From positions 49,598 to 113,597 of the forward strand of contig SVTC01000006.1 of the NCBI GenBank assembly GCA_015063985.1: a stretch of DNA of 64,000 bases, written 5' to 3'. The notes beneath the pieces were generated by a model. That model did no database searches and was not told the DNA's origin. It saw only the letters and a program-made list of their open reading frames with translations. This document shows positions 8,467 to 17,749 of the stretch, in pieces (the first letter of the stretch is position 1; the number at the start of each line of letters is the position of its first letter). This DNA is from Oscillospiraceae bacterium. Lineage in GTDB: Bacteria > Bacillota > Clostridia > Oscillospirales > SIG627. The translations under genes were made by a program, and so were the position numbers.

Positions 8467-9810
8467 TTATCTCATTGAATCGAGAAGCTTTGTTCCCTCT
8501 TTAACAAGGAACTCCGCAACGCCTGCGGCAAATCTGGAGCTTCTTGCTTCATAACCACCCTCGTCATAAGCATCTTGCATGGGGAAATATCCCTCAGAGC
8601 CGTTGGTAAGGCAGGAAGGAAGAACCAGATCCCATCCCTTAGCCTCCTTAAGCGCTCTGCCTATTCCGGTAAAGGGCTCACCGGGAAGGCCGATCATTAC
8701 GAGATTACCTATCGCAATAGCGGTAAGCTCCATCTCAAAAGCCTCAGGACCGTGCTCCAATTTTACCATTCGGCCTGCTTCTGCAACAACGGTGGTAAGC
8801 ATCATACCCTTATAGGGAAGCTCACTGTCCTTGCCTGCAAGGTGGAGATCGTTAATTCTGTGAGCCTCCGGGATCTGCTCGGGTGTAGGCATATTGGAGG
8901 GGACCTTGATGGTCACCTTCTTGGATCTGATATTATCTACGTCTACGTAGCAAACCTTATCAAAGACCTGCATTACACCTGCGGCAACAACTCTGCCCAT
9001 AAATCTTGTGTGACCGTAGCCTCTGGAAACGTCATCAAAATCATTAAAGGTATCGTTAAGATATCCGCCTGTGGGATGTACGTTAACGTGGTTTACGTCA
9101 CCCTGGACACCGTTGAACATCATACACTTAACGTTATCTATAGCCTTTTCAAAGCTATGTCTCATAAGAGTGGGCCAGTCACCGGAGATCTTGTTTCCGC
9201 CAACGGTATCGGGATGGTTACCGAAGTTTACAACAACTATGCTTTCAGCGCCCTCTCTGTCAAAGCGCAGAACGTTAACACGCTCATCAACGTCACCGAT
9301 GGGAGCGACGATATCGGGATTATTAACACCGGGGTTTGTCATAACGCTTCCGTCCTTCATACGGAATCTTCTGACAAAGGCAATATTAGGTGCATTTCCT
9401 ATCGCCCAGCCCATACGTGCGGGCTTAAGATCCTCCAATGCCATAACGGCGGCATCGCAGAGTCTGCGGCGGACCCAAGAATAGTATTCCTGCTCAAGAG
9501 GCTTTTCACTGTTGAATTTGATAAAGGGACCGGTGTGAGTGTGGGTGCAATGGATGTAGATGCTATCCTCGCAAACTCCCGTTGCCTCGGTAATGGCAGA
9601 CGCAAGGTCAGCTATTGTCTCGCGGTTGATTCCCTCGTTATCAAGACTGAAGATAAGAACCTTCTTATCCCCCGCGGAAAGCGCAAGTGCATTAAGCTCC
9701 AGCTCATCCAACACTCCGTCGGCAAGACGGGTCTTGAAATAACCGATAAGGTCGATACCCAGCATAGGGGTAATGTTCATTCGGCAAAAGCCCGCTTTAA
9801 GATTATTCAT
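8467..9810 (-). CDS. Neutral/alkaline ceramidase-like hydrolase
   Basis: 447 residues resembling the N-terminal catalytic domain of neutral/alkaline non-lysosomal ceramidases. It starts GFCRMNITP at residues 7-15 (family Gx3-xDITP pattern), has CTHTHTGP near residue 108 (metal-binding His), and FGNHPDTVGG near residue 197. It lacks a signal peptide and the C-terminal ceramidase domain, so it is probably a cytoplasmic amidase-like enzyme. Bacterial relatives in sugar-use operons are often only labelled hypothetical. It follows an SDR gene by 22 bases and a DivIVA-like gene before that. The substrate is not predictable from sequence. Confidence 0.75.
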   Translation of the reverse strand: MNNLKAGFCRMNITPMLGIDLIGYFKTRLADGVLDELELNALALSAGDKKVLIFSLDNEGINRETIADLASAITEATGVCEDSIYIHCTHTHTGPFIKFNSEKPLEQEYYSWVRRRLCDAAVMALEDLKPARMGWAIGNAPNIAFVRRFRMKDGSVMTNPGVNNPDIVAPIGDVDERVNVLRFDREGAESIVVVNFGNHPDTVGGNKISGDWPTLMRHSFEKAIDNVKCMMFNGVQGDVNHVNVHPTGGYLNDTFNDFDDVSRGYGHTRFMGRVVAAGVMQVFDKVCYVDVDNIRSKKVTIKVPSNMPTPEQIPEAHRINDLHLAGKDSELPYKGMMLTTVVAEAGRMVKLEHGPEAFEMELTAIAIGNLVMIGLPGEPFTGIGRALKEAKGWDLVLPSCLTNGSEGYFPMQDAYDEGGYEARSSRFAAGVAEFLVKEGTKLLDSMR

Positions 9811-9832
9811 ATTGATCCTCCGTTTATTATAT

Positions 9833-10546
9833 TCAAATACCGATCAGCTGACCGCCGTTGGGGCAAATAAGCTGAGCGGTAATATACGACGATCTGTCAT
9901 CACAAAGAAATCTGCATATCTTTGCGATCTGCTCGGAAGTTCCAAAGCATCCCAGCGGAATGCTCTCTTCCATTTCTTTTCTTTCCTCCGACGTAAAATG
10001 TCGGTTCATAGCGGTGTCGATAACACCCGGACTTACGCAGTTAAATCTGATATTGCAGGGTGCAAGCTCAAGGGCAAGAGCTCTTGTAAGAGCGATCATC
10101 GCTCCCTTGGCGGCAGAATATGCGCTTTCGCAGGATGCTCCGCTCTGACCCCACATAGATGCCACGTTTACCACAGCGGCTTTTTTTCCTTGAGATATAA
10201 GCCTCGGTATAAGCTTATGCAAAACCCCATAGGAGCCGAAGAGATCCACTTCAAAAAGCTTCTTCATTTTTTCCGTGGGGGTATCCTGAAGCATAGAAAA
10301 CAAGCTGACTGCGGCATTATTGACTACAGCATCATAACTTGCCTCATTGTCTAAGCTATCCACAGAAGCACTGTCTCCAAGATCCATTTTTATACAACTG
10401 CAATTATCAAAGCGTCGGCATAATTCCTTTGCTTTTTCCTCTGACTTTAAATAGGTAAAAGTGACCTGCCAGCCGTTTTTTGAAAACTCCTCAACGCAGG
10501 CACTTCCTATGCCGCCCGTGCCGCCGGTGATAAATACCCGTTTCAA
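9833..10546 (-). CDS. SDR family NAD(P)-dependent oxidoreductase
   Basis: 237-residue classical short-chain dehydrogenase. The cofactor motif TGGTGGIG is at residues 7-14, NNAA is near residue 86, and the catalytic Tyr and Lys of YSAAK lie near residue 142. Near the C-terminus, VSPGVIDT is the usual family motif. The length matches 3-oxoacyl-ACP reductase or sugar/alcohol dehydrogenases. The start codon is TTG inside a 4-base overlap (TTGA) with the stop of the upstream DivIVA-like gene, which implies translational coupling. The substrate is unknown; the neighbouring ceramidase-like gene gives only a weak hint of lipid or amide metabolism. Confidence 0.85.
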   Translation of the reverse strand: MKRVFITGGTGGIGSACVEEFSKNGWQVTFTYLKSEEKAKELCRRFDNCSCIKMDLGDSASVDSLDNEASYDAVVNNAAVSLFSMLQDTPTEKMKKLFEVDLFGSYGVLHKLIPRLISQGKKAAVVNVASMWGQSGASCESAYSAAKGAMIALTRALALELAPCNIRFNCVSPGVIDTAMNRHFTSEERKEMEESIPLGCFGTSEQIAKICRFLCDDRSSYITAQLICPNGGQLIGI

Positions 10547-11049
10547 CAGTCGGCACTCTCCCCGCCTTCAAGGCAAGCCAGTCTCTTCTCAAGGCCTTCA
10601 ATACTATCAGCAAGGCTCTTTTTCAACTGACTTCTGTCTGCGGGCTCCGGAGCATCAAACTCCTCCTTCTTGGGATCTATGCTGAACATATCACCTAAGG
10701 TCAAAGCAAGACGGTCGTACTTCGCCGCCTTTGAGGAATTTTCCGCGCCCTTCTCCACTGCACGATCAAGCTCATCGACAAGCGAGATCACCTCATCCAG
10801 CTTAAGCTTAAGTGCAGCAAGATCGCCCTTTAAGCCGCAAGCGGATTCTCCGACTCTCTGTTTTAATATGCGCTCCTTTTCCTCTGCAAGCCCCTCGGCC
10901 TTCATAAGACGGGAAGAGAGCTCCTTTATCTCCGCATCCTTTAATGCGAGTATTTCTTTAGTTTCATTGGATTTAGAAATAAGGTATTGATTAACGTCCT
11001 TTTTATTGTAGCCGCCCAATGCGGATCTGAAAAGAACCTGCTTTGACAT
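10543..11049 (-). CDS. DivIVA domain-containing protein
   Basis: 168 residues with a DivIVA-like N-terminus, FRSALGGYNKKDVNQYL at residues 7-23, matching the membrane-binding GYxxxxVDxFL pattern of DivIVA/GpsB proteins. A heptad-rich coiled coil follows from about residue 25 to 75 and again near 85-110. The frame is open further upstream, but the ATG at 11049 is preceded by CGGAGAAAAC and gives the canonical N-terminus. DivIVA proteins mark curved membrane at poles and septa and recruit partners. It is first in a transcript with an SDR and a ceramidase-like gene, an unusual pairing. Its small size suggests a GpsB-like or accessory paralogue. Confidence 0.8.
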   Translation of the reverse strand: MSKQVLFRSALGGYNKKDVNQYLISKSNETKEILALKDAEIKELSSRLMKAEGLAEEKERILKQRVGESACGLKGDLAALKLKLDEVISLVDELDRAVEKGAENSSKAAKYDRLALTLGDMFSIDPKKEEFDAPEPADRSQLKKSLADSIEGLEKRLACLEGGESADC

Positions 11050-11137
11050 AAGTTTTCTCCGATCTTGGTTTATAGGCATATTATAACACATATAAATAGA
11101 TTTGTACAGTGATATTTTTATTTTACGGAGATAAAAA

Positions 11138-12388
11138 ATGCTCGATATTATAAACGGTATCCTCTGGGGAAAGCTTCTTATTGTTATGCTTAGCTTATTG
11201 GGAATCAAGCTTTTATTTCAAAGCAGGTTCTTCATTTTCAGAAAATATAAAGAAATACTCCGCCTTACAATAAAGGAGGACAGAAAAGCTCTGTCCAACC
11301 TATGCGCAGCCCTCGGAGGAACGATCGGTGTGGGTAATACCGTGGGTGTTGCCTCGGCAATAGCCATAGGAGGCGCAGGCAGTATATTCTGGATGCTTGT
11401 CGCCGCATTTCTTGCAATGTCGGTCAAATTTTTTGAAACCTATCTGTCTTGCATCTACAAGGACTCCGATCTGGGCTTTGGCGGTCCTATGTATTACATA
11501 AAGGCTCTGTTAAACTCAAGGCTTTTATCAAATATTTTCTCCTTTGCCCTTCCCTTTTGCGCCCTTTTTGTGGGCAACATCTGCCAAAGCGATATGTTCT
11601 GCCGCGCATCGGAAAGCTTTAGCGGTATAAGACAGGAATATTTCGCTCTCATCCTTGCGCTGTTTGCGGGAATGGCAATTTTGAAAAACAAAACGATAAA
11701 GCTTTTAGGTGCCGTGGTCCCCTTTATGAGCGTTGCCTATCTTCTTTTATGCGGAGTTATTCTGTTTATTCAGGCTTACGAAATACCGTCTGCTCTTATG
11801 ATGATAATCAACGACGCCTTCCATCCTCAAGCCGCACTGGGAGGATTAAGCGGAGCAGGTATAGCCAATGCCATAAGTCAGGGCTTTTCCAAGGGGATGT
11901 TTTCCAACGAGGCGGGAATGGGCTCATCACCCTTAGCCCACAGTCAATCCGAGAATCCTTGCCCCAAGACCCAAGGCTCCTGGGGAGTGATTGAGGTATT
12001 TATCGACACTGTGGTCATCTGCCTTATTACCGCACTTGTGATACTTTCCTCACCATTTTCGGATATGCAAAGCTGCTTTAATTATTATCTCGGACTATGG
12101 GGCGAGGGCTTCTTCTGCCTTTGTATGGGGCTTTTTGCCTTTGCAAGTATGTGCTCATGGTGGATGTATGCAGACTGCGCCTTAAGATATCTTAACGTCG
12201 GAAGCATTATCCGATCGATATACAAAGCCGTTTTTATTCTAATTATACCGATAGCCTGCTATCTTCCCACCGAAACCTGCCTCGCTCTGGGCGATGCACT
12301 GAACGCTATAACCGCAACGGTAAACGTTTCGGCGTTGACAGTGATATCCTCGGATAAAAAGATAAAGCTTCTGCTGAAGGAGCTATAA
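11138..12388 (+). CDS. Sodium:alanine-type symporter (AGCS family)
   Basis: 416-residue polytopic membrane protein of the amino-acid carrier (AGCS) family, which imports alanine or glycine with Na+. Visible signatures are GTIGVGNTVGVASAIAIGG near residue 62 and FSKGMFSNEAGMGSSPLAHS near residue 250, the latter the most conserved stretch of the family. The 8-11 hydrophobic segments are evenly spread. The ATG follows ACGGAG. It is a single-gene transcript between a divergent DivIVA-like gene and a convergent RNase M5-like gene, and is slightly shorter than the usual 440-480 residues, the loss being at the termini. Confidence 0.9.
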   Translation: MLDIINGILWGKLLIVMLSLLGIKLLFQSRFFIFRKYKEILRLTIKEDRKALSNLCAALGGTIGVGNTVGVASAIAIGGAGSIFWMLVAAFLAMSVKFFETYLSCIYKDSDLGFGGPMYYIKALLNSRLLSNIFSFALPFCALFVGNICQSDMFCRASESFSGIRQEYFALILALFAGMAILKNKTIKLLGAVVPFMSVAYLLLCGVILFIQAYEIPSALMMIINDAFHPQAALGGLSGAGIANAISQGFSKGMFSNEAGMGSSPLAHSQSENPCPKTQGSWGVIEVFIDTVVICLITALVILSSPFSDMQSCFNYYLGLWGEGFFCLCMGLFAFASMCSWWMYADCALRYLNVGSIIRSIYKAVFILIIPIACYLPTETCLALGDALNAITATVNVSALTVISSDKKIKLLLKEL

Positions 12389-12416
12389 AAAAAGAACCTT
12401 TTTCAAGGTTCTTTTA
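12388..12416. terminator. Bidirectional terminator between symporter and RNase M5-like gene
   Basis: AAGAACCTT pairs with AAGGTTCTT across TTTC, flanked by an A-run on the left and TTTT on the right, so it can serve both convergent genes. It overlaps the last codons of the minus-strand gene. Confidence 0.85.
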
Positions 12417-12990
12417 ATGCTTCGTAAGCTAAAGTGAACTCCTCTTCACTGCAAAGAAGATTAACGCTCTCCAAAAACGAGCTTGTTGAAAGCTCCTCGT
12501 AAATGCCTAATTTCAGGGAAAGCCGTTTTCTTTTTTCCGAGCTGTCACTTTTCCCCATCAAGCCAAGAGAATAAAGCCTTGCTCTATCCAAAAAAGGCTT
12601 GCGTTCACAGCCGTCGTCCACAAGTCCTGCTCTTGTAAATAACTCTGTCAGCACCTTCTCGTCCATTCCTTCAACGCCCAGATATCCTTGCTTTGACGGC
12701 GTTTTTTTGCGTTTCTCCTTGCCTTTGATACGGGGAATATAAAGATTTATTGTCTGTGCACCGGGCGCAATGGACTTCAAACGCTTTCTTATAAGCTCTC
12801 CGCCCCTATCACTGTCTGTAAGGATAATAAGCTTCCCGCTGTTGCAAAGCTTTGAAAAAAAGCGAGTCTTGCTTTCATCCTTGAAGATCCCGAAGCCATC
12901 GGTGGTAAAAACGGGACTTGTTATAATTGATGAAAGCCTTATCTTATCGTACTTTCCCTCCACGGCTACGGGATATTTTAGTTTTATCAA
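12403..12990 (-). CDS. Toprim domain protein, ribonuclease M5-like
   Basis: 195 residues. The Toprim fold is seen as VAVEGKYD at residues 8-15 (catalytic Glu) and ILTDSDRGGELIRKR near residue 55 (the DxD metal pair). The C-terminal half matches the small domain that accompanies Toprim in RNase M5, which matures 5S rRNA. The start is TTG preceded by GGAGGAGCAG. The frame starts 12 bases after the stop of the DNA polymerase delta gene and closes a HIT-holA-M5 operon. Members of the RNase M5-like group in Clostridia vary in function, so cleavage of 5S precursor is a family-based inference. Confidence 0.78.
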   Translation of the reverse strand: MIKLKYPVAVEGKYDKIRLSSIITSPVFTTDGFGIFKDESKTRFFSKLCNSGKLIILTDSDRGGELIRKRLKSIAPGAQTINLYIPRIKGKEKRKKTPSKQGYLGVEGMDEKVLTELFTRAGLVDDGCERKPFLDRARLYSLGLMGKSDSSEKRKRLSLKLGIYEELSTSSFLESVNLLCSEEEFTLAYEALKEP

Positions 12991-13002
12991 CTGCTCCTCC
13001 GC

Positions 13003-14085
13003 TTACTTATAAAAGCTGGATTTTTCAACCCCAAGCATTATAAGCTGATACACAAGATTTTCAATAAGCATATATCCGTCACCGCTCATCCCCTTGAGCT
13101 TTCCGTCGCACTCAAGGCAAAGAGCCATAGCCTCGGCAAAATAGCTTCTGTCATAATTCCTGCCAAGCTCTCGGTATCTCTTTGCTTGCCAAGAGCTTAG
13201 CTTTGCCGCCGCAAAGCAGCTCTTATCATCCGCCCCGGATACCGCCAAAGCGGCACTGCCCAATGCTTTGAACAGTACTCCCGCTATGCTTATGGGCTCG
13301 GTCCTGGTAAGCTTCAAGCCTTCCATTATATCTCTTGCCGCCTGAGCATCCTTGGCAAGCACCGCATCTGCAAGATCAAATACCACCACGTCAGAGTCGG
13401 GGATCACGAAAAGCTTAACGTCATCGACCGTAAGCTCCGTCCTCCCCTCGCTTTTCAAATACTGCTCAAGCTTGTAAAGCTCGTTTCTCATTCTGAGCAT
13501 ATCTGTGGAGCAATACTTAATAAGCAGCCTTGCCGCACGCTCGGTGGTATGCAAGCCGGAAGGCTGAAGACACTTTTTTTCCACCCAGTTTATCAAAGTA
13601 TTTTCTCCGAGATGGGTAAAATTAACTGCATTAAACCTTTCCTCAATAAGCTGAGCGCGCTCCTTATCGGAGGTCTTTTTTAAAACCGACTTATCAACAG
13701 AATACTCCGAATTTCTGCAATATATCACAAAAATGAGATAATCCGGAATATCCTCCGCAAGCTCGACAAGCTTAGCGAAATCCTTATCGGAAAGCTTCAT
13801 AGGCAACAGATTTCTGACCTCCAGCAATCTCACCTCGCCACCCATAGGCATAACGAAAAACTCGGAGGCAAGATCATCTATGGTCTTGTTTTCAAAATCA
13901 AGCTTGCTATAGTCAAGCTGAGCAAAGCCGCCCTTATCCACAAGCTCACGCAGCTTATCAAGATAAAAGCTCTTTAAATATTCTTCCTCTCCGAAGAACA
14001 AATAGGCTCCGCATGGCTCACACTTGATTTTTGTTTTTAAAGCATCTACAGTTATTCCGTATTTGTTATTATTGTAATAAGCCAT
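13003..14085 (-). CDS. holA: DNA polymerase III subunit delta
   Basis: 360-residue AAA+-like clamp-loader wrench that opens the beta clamp. Features fit HolA: an N-terminal AYLFFGEEEYLKSFYL (residues 27-42, degenerate P-loop region), the middle DYLIFV strand near residue 110, and a C-terminal helical collar domain. The usual family length is about 340. It lies directly after the HIT gene (one base between) and before the RNase M5-like gene. The ATG at 14085 has only a poor ribosome site and may rely on coupling to the gene before it. Confidence 0.88.
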   Translation of the reverse strand: MAYYNNNKYGITVDALKTKIKCEPCGAYLFFGEEEYLKSFYLDKLRELVDKGGFAQLDYSKLDFENKTIDDLASEFFVMPMGGEVRLLEVRNLLPMKLSDKDFAKLVELAEDIPDYLIFVIYCRNSEYSVDKSVLKKTSDKERAQLIEERFNAVNFTHLGENTLINWVEKKCLQPSGLHTTERAARLLIKYCSTDMLRMRNELYKLEQYLKSEGRTELTVDDVKLFVIPDSDVVVFDLADAVLAKDAQAARDIMEGLKLTRTEPISIAGVLFKALGSAALAVSGADDKSCFAAAKLSSWQAKRYRELGRNYDRSYFAEAMALCLECDGKLKGMSGDGYMLIENLVYQLIMLGVEKSSFYK

Positions 14086-14086
14086 C

Positions 14087-14425
14087 TCAGCACATCTTTT
14101 CGGCGAGTTGAGTGCCGCCGATAATATGGAAGTGCAAATGCTTTACAGACTGACAGCCGTGCTCGCCGCAGTTTGTGATTACTCTGTAGCCCTTGTCAAG
14201 TCCCGCCTTGGCGGCAATTTGAGGAATCGCCAGGAATATTTCCTTAACGTAATCTGCATTCTCTGCGTTTATCTTGTCGCAGGATTCAACGTGGATCTTG
14301 GGTATTACAAGAATATGCACCGGTGCCTGAGGGTTAACGTCGTTAAAGGCAAGAACGTAATCGTTTTCAAATACCTTATTAGAGGGGATCTTTCCATCCC
14401 TTATCATACAAAAAATACAATCCAT
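14087..14425 (-). CDS. HIT family nucleotide-binding protein
   Basis: 112 residues, the usual size of HINT-type purine nucleoside phosphoramidases. It has the N-terminal CIFC zinc-type pair at residues 3-6 and the histidine triad HLHFHIIGG near residue 96, with the nucleophilic central His. It starts at an ATG preceded by AAAAAGGAG. It is the first gene of an operon with holA and an RNase M5-like gene, and it begins right after the alaS terminator, so it either has its own promoter in that 56-base gap or depends on readthrough. Confidence 0.92.
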   Translation of the reverse strand: MDCIFCMIRDGKIPSNKVFENDYVLAFNDVNPQAPVHILVIPKIHVESCDKINAENADYVKEIFLAIPQIAAKAGLDKGYRVITNCGEHGCQSVKHLHFHIIGGTQLAEKMC

Positions 14426-14440
14426 TATTATTCTCCTTTT

Positions 14441-14471
14441 TTTAAAAGGGCTGTTGTATTGACAACAGCCC
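14441..14471 (-). terminator. Terminator of alaS
   Basis: A perfect 10-bp stem, GGGCTGTTGT with ACAACAGCCC and a 4-base loop, followed on the minus strand by TTTTAAAAAAA. Confidence 0.85.
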
Positions 14472-14481
14472 CGTAGCTTAA

Positions 14482-17103
14482 TTAAAACATTGCGTAAAAT
14501 GCTTCCTTTGCATCGTCCAGCTTGGAGGGATCCTTTCCTCCGGAGGATGCACTGTCGGGACGACCGCCGCCGCCACCGCCAACGATGGGAGATATCTTCT
14601 TAAGGATATTTCCTGCGTGAGCTCCCTTTGCAACGGCATCCTTACCGCAGGCTGCGGCAAAAACGATCTTGGAATCGTTAACTGCGCAAAGAACACAAAC
14701 TATATCCTCAAATTTTGCCTTAAGCATATCGCAGCTCTGGCGCAATCTGTCGGGAGTCATCGAATCAAGACGGCTGAATAAAAGCTTAACTTGGCCCTTT
14801 TCGATTATAGAGCTTTCAAGAGCTGATACCTGCGCACTGTCGATCTTTGCATTAAGCTTTTCAATAAGCTTCTTCTGCTCGTGAAGAGTTGCCTCAAGCT
14901 GTTGAGCCTTAACTGCAAGCTCGTTGCGATTGTTAACGTTCAGAGCCGCGCAAGCATCGTCAACCAATGCCTTTTCACCGTAGAGAAGCTCCAGCACGCC
15001 CTTTGCGGTAACCGCTTCTATTCTGCGGATACCCGCAGCAATACCGCTTTCCGATACTATCTTGAAAAGACCGATGCACGAGGTATTATCAACGTGTGTT
15101 CCTCCGCAAAGCTCAACGGAGAAATCGCCCATGGATACCATTCTTACGTCACCGTGATACTTTTCGCCGAAGAGTGCCATAGCGCCTGCCTTTTGAGCGG
15201 ACTCAAGATCTGTAACAACAGTTGAACACTTCAATGCGGCAAGGATCTTTTCGTTTACTATATTTTCAACCTTGTCCAGCTCTTCCTTTGTCATTGCGGC
15301 AAAGTGAGTGAAGTCGAAACGGGATCTGTTGGCATCAACGTAGCTACCCGACTGCTCAACGTGGCTTCCCAGAACCTCTCTGAGTGCCGCCTGAAGCAAA
15401 TGCACGGAGGAGTGGTTTCTGGCGATCGCCGCTCTGTTGCAAGCACAGACCTTGCACTCCACCTCATCTCCCACGGAGATAACTCCGTCATTTTCAAAGC
15501 TGCAAAGATGATAGAAAACGTTTTCCTTCGTCTTCTTTGTATCGGTAACCTTACACTTGACGTCGCCCTTTAAAACGGAACCTACGTCGCCTACCTGACC
15601 GCCGCCCTCGCCGTAGAACACGGTCTTATCCAATACGAGAGTGAAATCTCCCTCACTGACGGAGTCAAGCTTCTGATCGTCCGCTATTATAGCGACGACC
15701 TTTGCCTTACAGCAGGTATCGGTATATCCCAAGAATTCGGTGGGAGTGATATCTGCAAGAGCGCTTTGACCCGCATTGTCCCAACCGCCGCCCATAGAGC
15801 GATTCTTTCTTGCGGTTTCCCTTTGAACGGTCATAAGCTTATCAAAGCCTTCTCTGTCCAGCTTCAAGCCCTTCTCGCCCAGGATCTCATCGGTAAGATC
15901 TATGGGGAAGCCGTAGGTGTCGTAAAGCTTAAAGCTATCCTCTGCGCAAAGCTCCTTTTTGCCTGCCGCAAGAGTCTTCTCGATCATTGTATCCAGAATT
16001 GCAAGACCGGAATCTATTGTCTGGAAGAATCTCTGCTCCTCAATAGAGAGCACCTTCTTGATGTAGTCTGCCTTCTCTCTGAGCTCGGGATATGCACTTT
16101 CGTTCTCACAGATGACCACCTCGCAAAGCTCGCTGAGGAAGGCACCGCTTATGCCCAAAAGTCTGCCGTGACGGGATGCTCTTCTCACAAGACGTCTGAG
16201 AACGTAGCCTCTGCCCTCATTGGAAGGGATTATTCCGTCGCAGATCATAAAGCTGGAGCCGCGGATATGGTCGGTTATAACACGGATGGAAACGTCGTTC
16301 TTCTTGTCATCACCGTACTTTTTACCCGCAAGAGAGCAAACCTTATCAAGTATTCTTCTTACCGTATCAACCTCAAAAAGATTATCCACGCCCTGCATTA
16401 CGCAAGCCAATCTCTCAAGGCCCATTCCGGTGTCTATATTCTTGCTGGCAAGCTCGGTGTAATTGCCGTTGCCATCGTTATCGAACTGAGTGAAAACGTT
16501 GTTCCAGATCTCCATATAACGGTCGCAATCGCAACCGGGCTTACAATCCTTGGAGCCGCATCCGTACTTTTCTCCTCGGTCGAAATAAATCTCACTGCAA
16601 GGACCGCAGGGGCCGCTTCCGTGCTCCCAGAAGTTGTCTGCCTTGCCCAGTCTTACGATATGCTCCTCGGGCATTCCCACTTCCTTTGCCCAGATATCGT
16701 ATGCCTCGTCGTCATTCTCATAAACAGTTGCCCAAAGCAGGTTCTCGGGGATCTCCAGAACCTTGGTTACAAATTCCCATGCCCACGGAATTGCCTGGTG
16801 CTTGAAATAATCGCCAAAGGAAAAGTTGCCCAGCATTTCAAAATAAGTACCGTGACGTGCGGTATGACCTACACGGTCGATATCGGGAGTCCTTATACAT
16901 TTCTGAGACGTGGTAACTCTTCTGCAGGGTGGCTCCTGAGCGCCTGTGAAATAGGGCTTTAAGGGCGCCATTCCCGAGTTGATAAGAAGAAGAGACTTGT
17001 CATTATGAGGGATGAGAGAAAAGCTTTTCATTCTCAAGTGTCCCTTTGATTCGAAGAATGAAAGGTATTTTTCTCTGAGTTCGTTAAGTCCTGTATACTG
17101 CAT
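14482..17103 (-). CDS. alaS: Alanine--tRNA ligase
   Basis: 873-residue class II aminoacyl-tRNA synthetase of normal length. It opens with FLSFFESKGH, motif 1 GMAPLKPYFTG near residue 45 and a CG-rich CGSKDCKPGCDC insertion near residue 180. The editing domain has HSSVH near residue 561 and CGGTHV near residue 664, which carry the zinc-binding His/Cys set needed to clear mischarged serine and glycine. The C-terminal glycine-rich GGGGGGRPD marks the C-Ala domain. It has its own promoter and terminator, and its short leader (about 35 bases from promoter to start) rules out a T-box. Confidence 0.97.
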   Translation of the reverse strand: MQYTGLNELREKYLSFFESKGHLRMKSFSLIPHNDKSLLLINSGMAPLKPYFTGAQEPPCRRVTTSQKCIRTPDIDRVGHTARHGTYFEMLGNFSFGDYFKHQAIPWAWEFVTKVLEIPENLLWATVYENDDEAYDIWAKEVGMPEEHIVRLGKADNFWEHGSGPCGPCSEIYFDRGEKYGCGSKDCKPGCDCDRYMEIWNNVFTQFDNDGNGNYTELASKNIDTGMGLERLACVMQGVDNLFEVDTVRRILDKVCSLAGKKYGDDKKNDVSIRVITDHIRGSSFMICDGIIPSNEGRGYVLRRLVRRASRHGRLLGISGAFLSELCEVVICENESAYPELREKADYIKKVLSIEEQRFFQTIDSGLAILDTMIEKTLAAGKKELCAEDSFKLYDTYGFPIDLTDEILGEKGLKLDREGFDKLMTVQRETARKNRSMGGGWDNAGQSALADITPTEFLGYTDTCCKAKVVAIIADDQKLDSVSEGDFTLVLDKTVFYGEGGGQVGDVGSVLKGDVKCKVTDTKKTKENVFYHLCSFENDGVISVGDEVECKVCACNRAAIARNHSSVHLLQAALREVLGSHVEQSGSYVDANRSRFDFTHFAAMTKEELDKVENIVNEKILAALKCSTVVTDLESAQKAGAMALFGEKYHGDVRMVSMGDFSVELCGGTHVDNTSCIGLFKIVSESGIAAGIRRIEAVTAKGVLELLYGEKALVDDACAALNVNNRNELAVKAQQLEATLHEQKKLIEKLNAKIDSAQVSALESSIIEKGQVKLLFSRLDSMTPDRLRQSCDMLKAKFEDIVCVLCAVNDSKIVFAAACGKDAVAKGAHAGNILKKISPIVGGGGGGRPDSASSGGKDPSKLDDAKEAFYAMF

Positions 17104-17138
17104 TGATAATACTTCCTTGATTTTTATTTATATAGACT

Positions 17139-17167
17139 ATTTTACCACATATAATCGTTATTGTCAA
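17139..17167 (-). promoter_or_regulatory. Promoter of alaS
   Basis: Minus strand TTGACA (17162-17167), 17-bp spacer, TAAAAT (17139-17144) with TGG before the -10. It sits 36 bases upstream of the alaS ATG. Confidence 0.75.
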
Positions 17168-17182
17168 ATAAATATTCATCCA

Positions 17183-17749
17183 TCAGCCAAAAATCATACC
17201 CACTACCGCACTTATGGCAATAAGGAGTATGGGAGAGATCACCTTCTTGCGAAATTTCTTCCACAAATATCTCAAAACAAAAAGCACAGTGGTGAGGATC
17301 AGCAAAAACCAATCGACGTTTACAAATTCAAAGCTATGGATATTTGGAAAAACGTTCCCCAGTGCAAGAATAATACCCGTTGATCCTATAAGACCGACAA
17401 TAACCGGGCGCATCCCCACAAAGGCGCTTTTTACAAAGCGATTTTCGGCAAAATTCTTGAAAAGAGCTGCAATGACAAGAATAATAACAAAGGAAGGCAA
17501 AACCACGCCAAGGGTAGCGCAAGCGCTTCCCAATATCCCGCCTTGATCGGAGCCGACAAAGGTTGCCATATTTATTGCTATGGGACCGGGGGTGGATTCG
17601 CATATACCCAAAAGCTCATAGAATAAATCCGCAGTCATCCAGCCCTTTTCGGTAACGTTCTCCAACACCAGTGGGATCATTGCATATCCGCCGCCAAAGG
17701 TAAACAGACCGATCTTAAAGAAGGTCAGAAAAAGATCAAGATAAATCAT
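17183..17749 (-). CDS. Chromate transporter half-subunit
   Basis: 188-residue membrane protein made of one CHR domain with about five to six hydrophobic segments. The N-terminal signature is FFKIGLFTFGGGYAMIP at residues 10-26; ESTPGPIAINMATFVG near residue 51 is the second family motif. It overlaps the upstream CHR gene by 4 bases. Split, paired CHR proteins are known to work as heterodimers in place of one long ChrA. The family exports chromate, but in gut anaerobes the true substrate may be another oxyanion such as sulfate; that is unresolved. Confidence 0.9.
   Translation of the reverse strand: MIYLDLFLTFFKIGLFTFGGGYAMIPLVLENVTEKGWMTADLFYELLGICESTPGPIAINMATFVGSDQGGILGSACATLGVVLPSFVIILVIAALFKNFAENRFVKSAFVGMRPVIVGLIGSTGIILALGNVFPNIHSFEFVNVDWFLLILTTVLFVLRYLWKKFRKKVISPILLIAISAVVGMIFG

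Noticed and set aside
8575..9870. 431-codon open frame on the plus strand
   Set aside because: Antisense to the ceramidase-like gene and without ribosome site.
15766..16962. 398-codon open frame on the plus strand
   Set aside because: Antisense to alaS; no family features.
17104..17182. T-box leader for alaS
   Set aside because: The promoter is 36 bases from the ATG, too short for a T-box.
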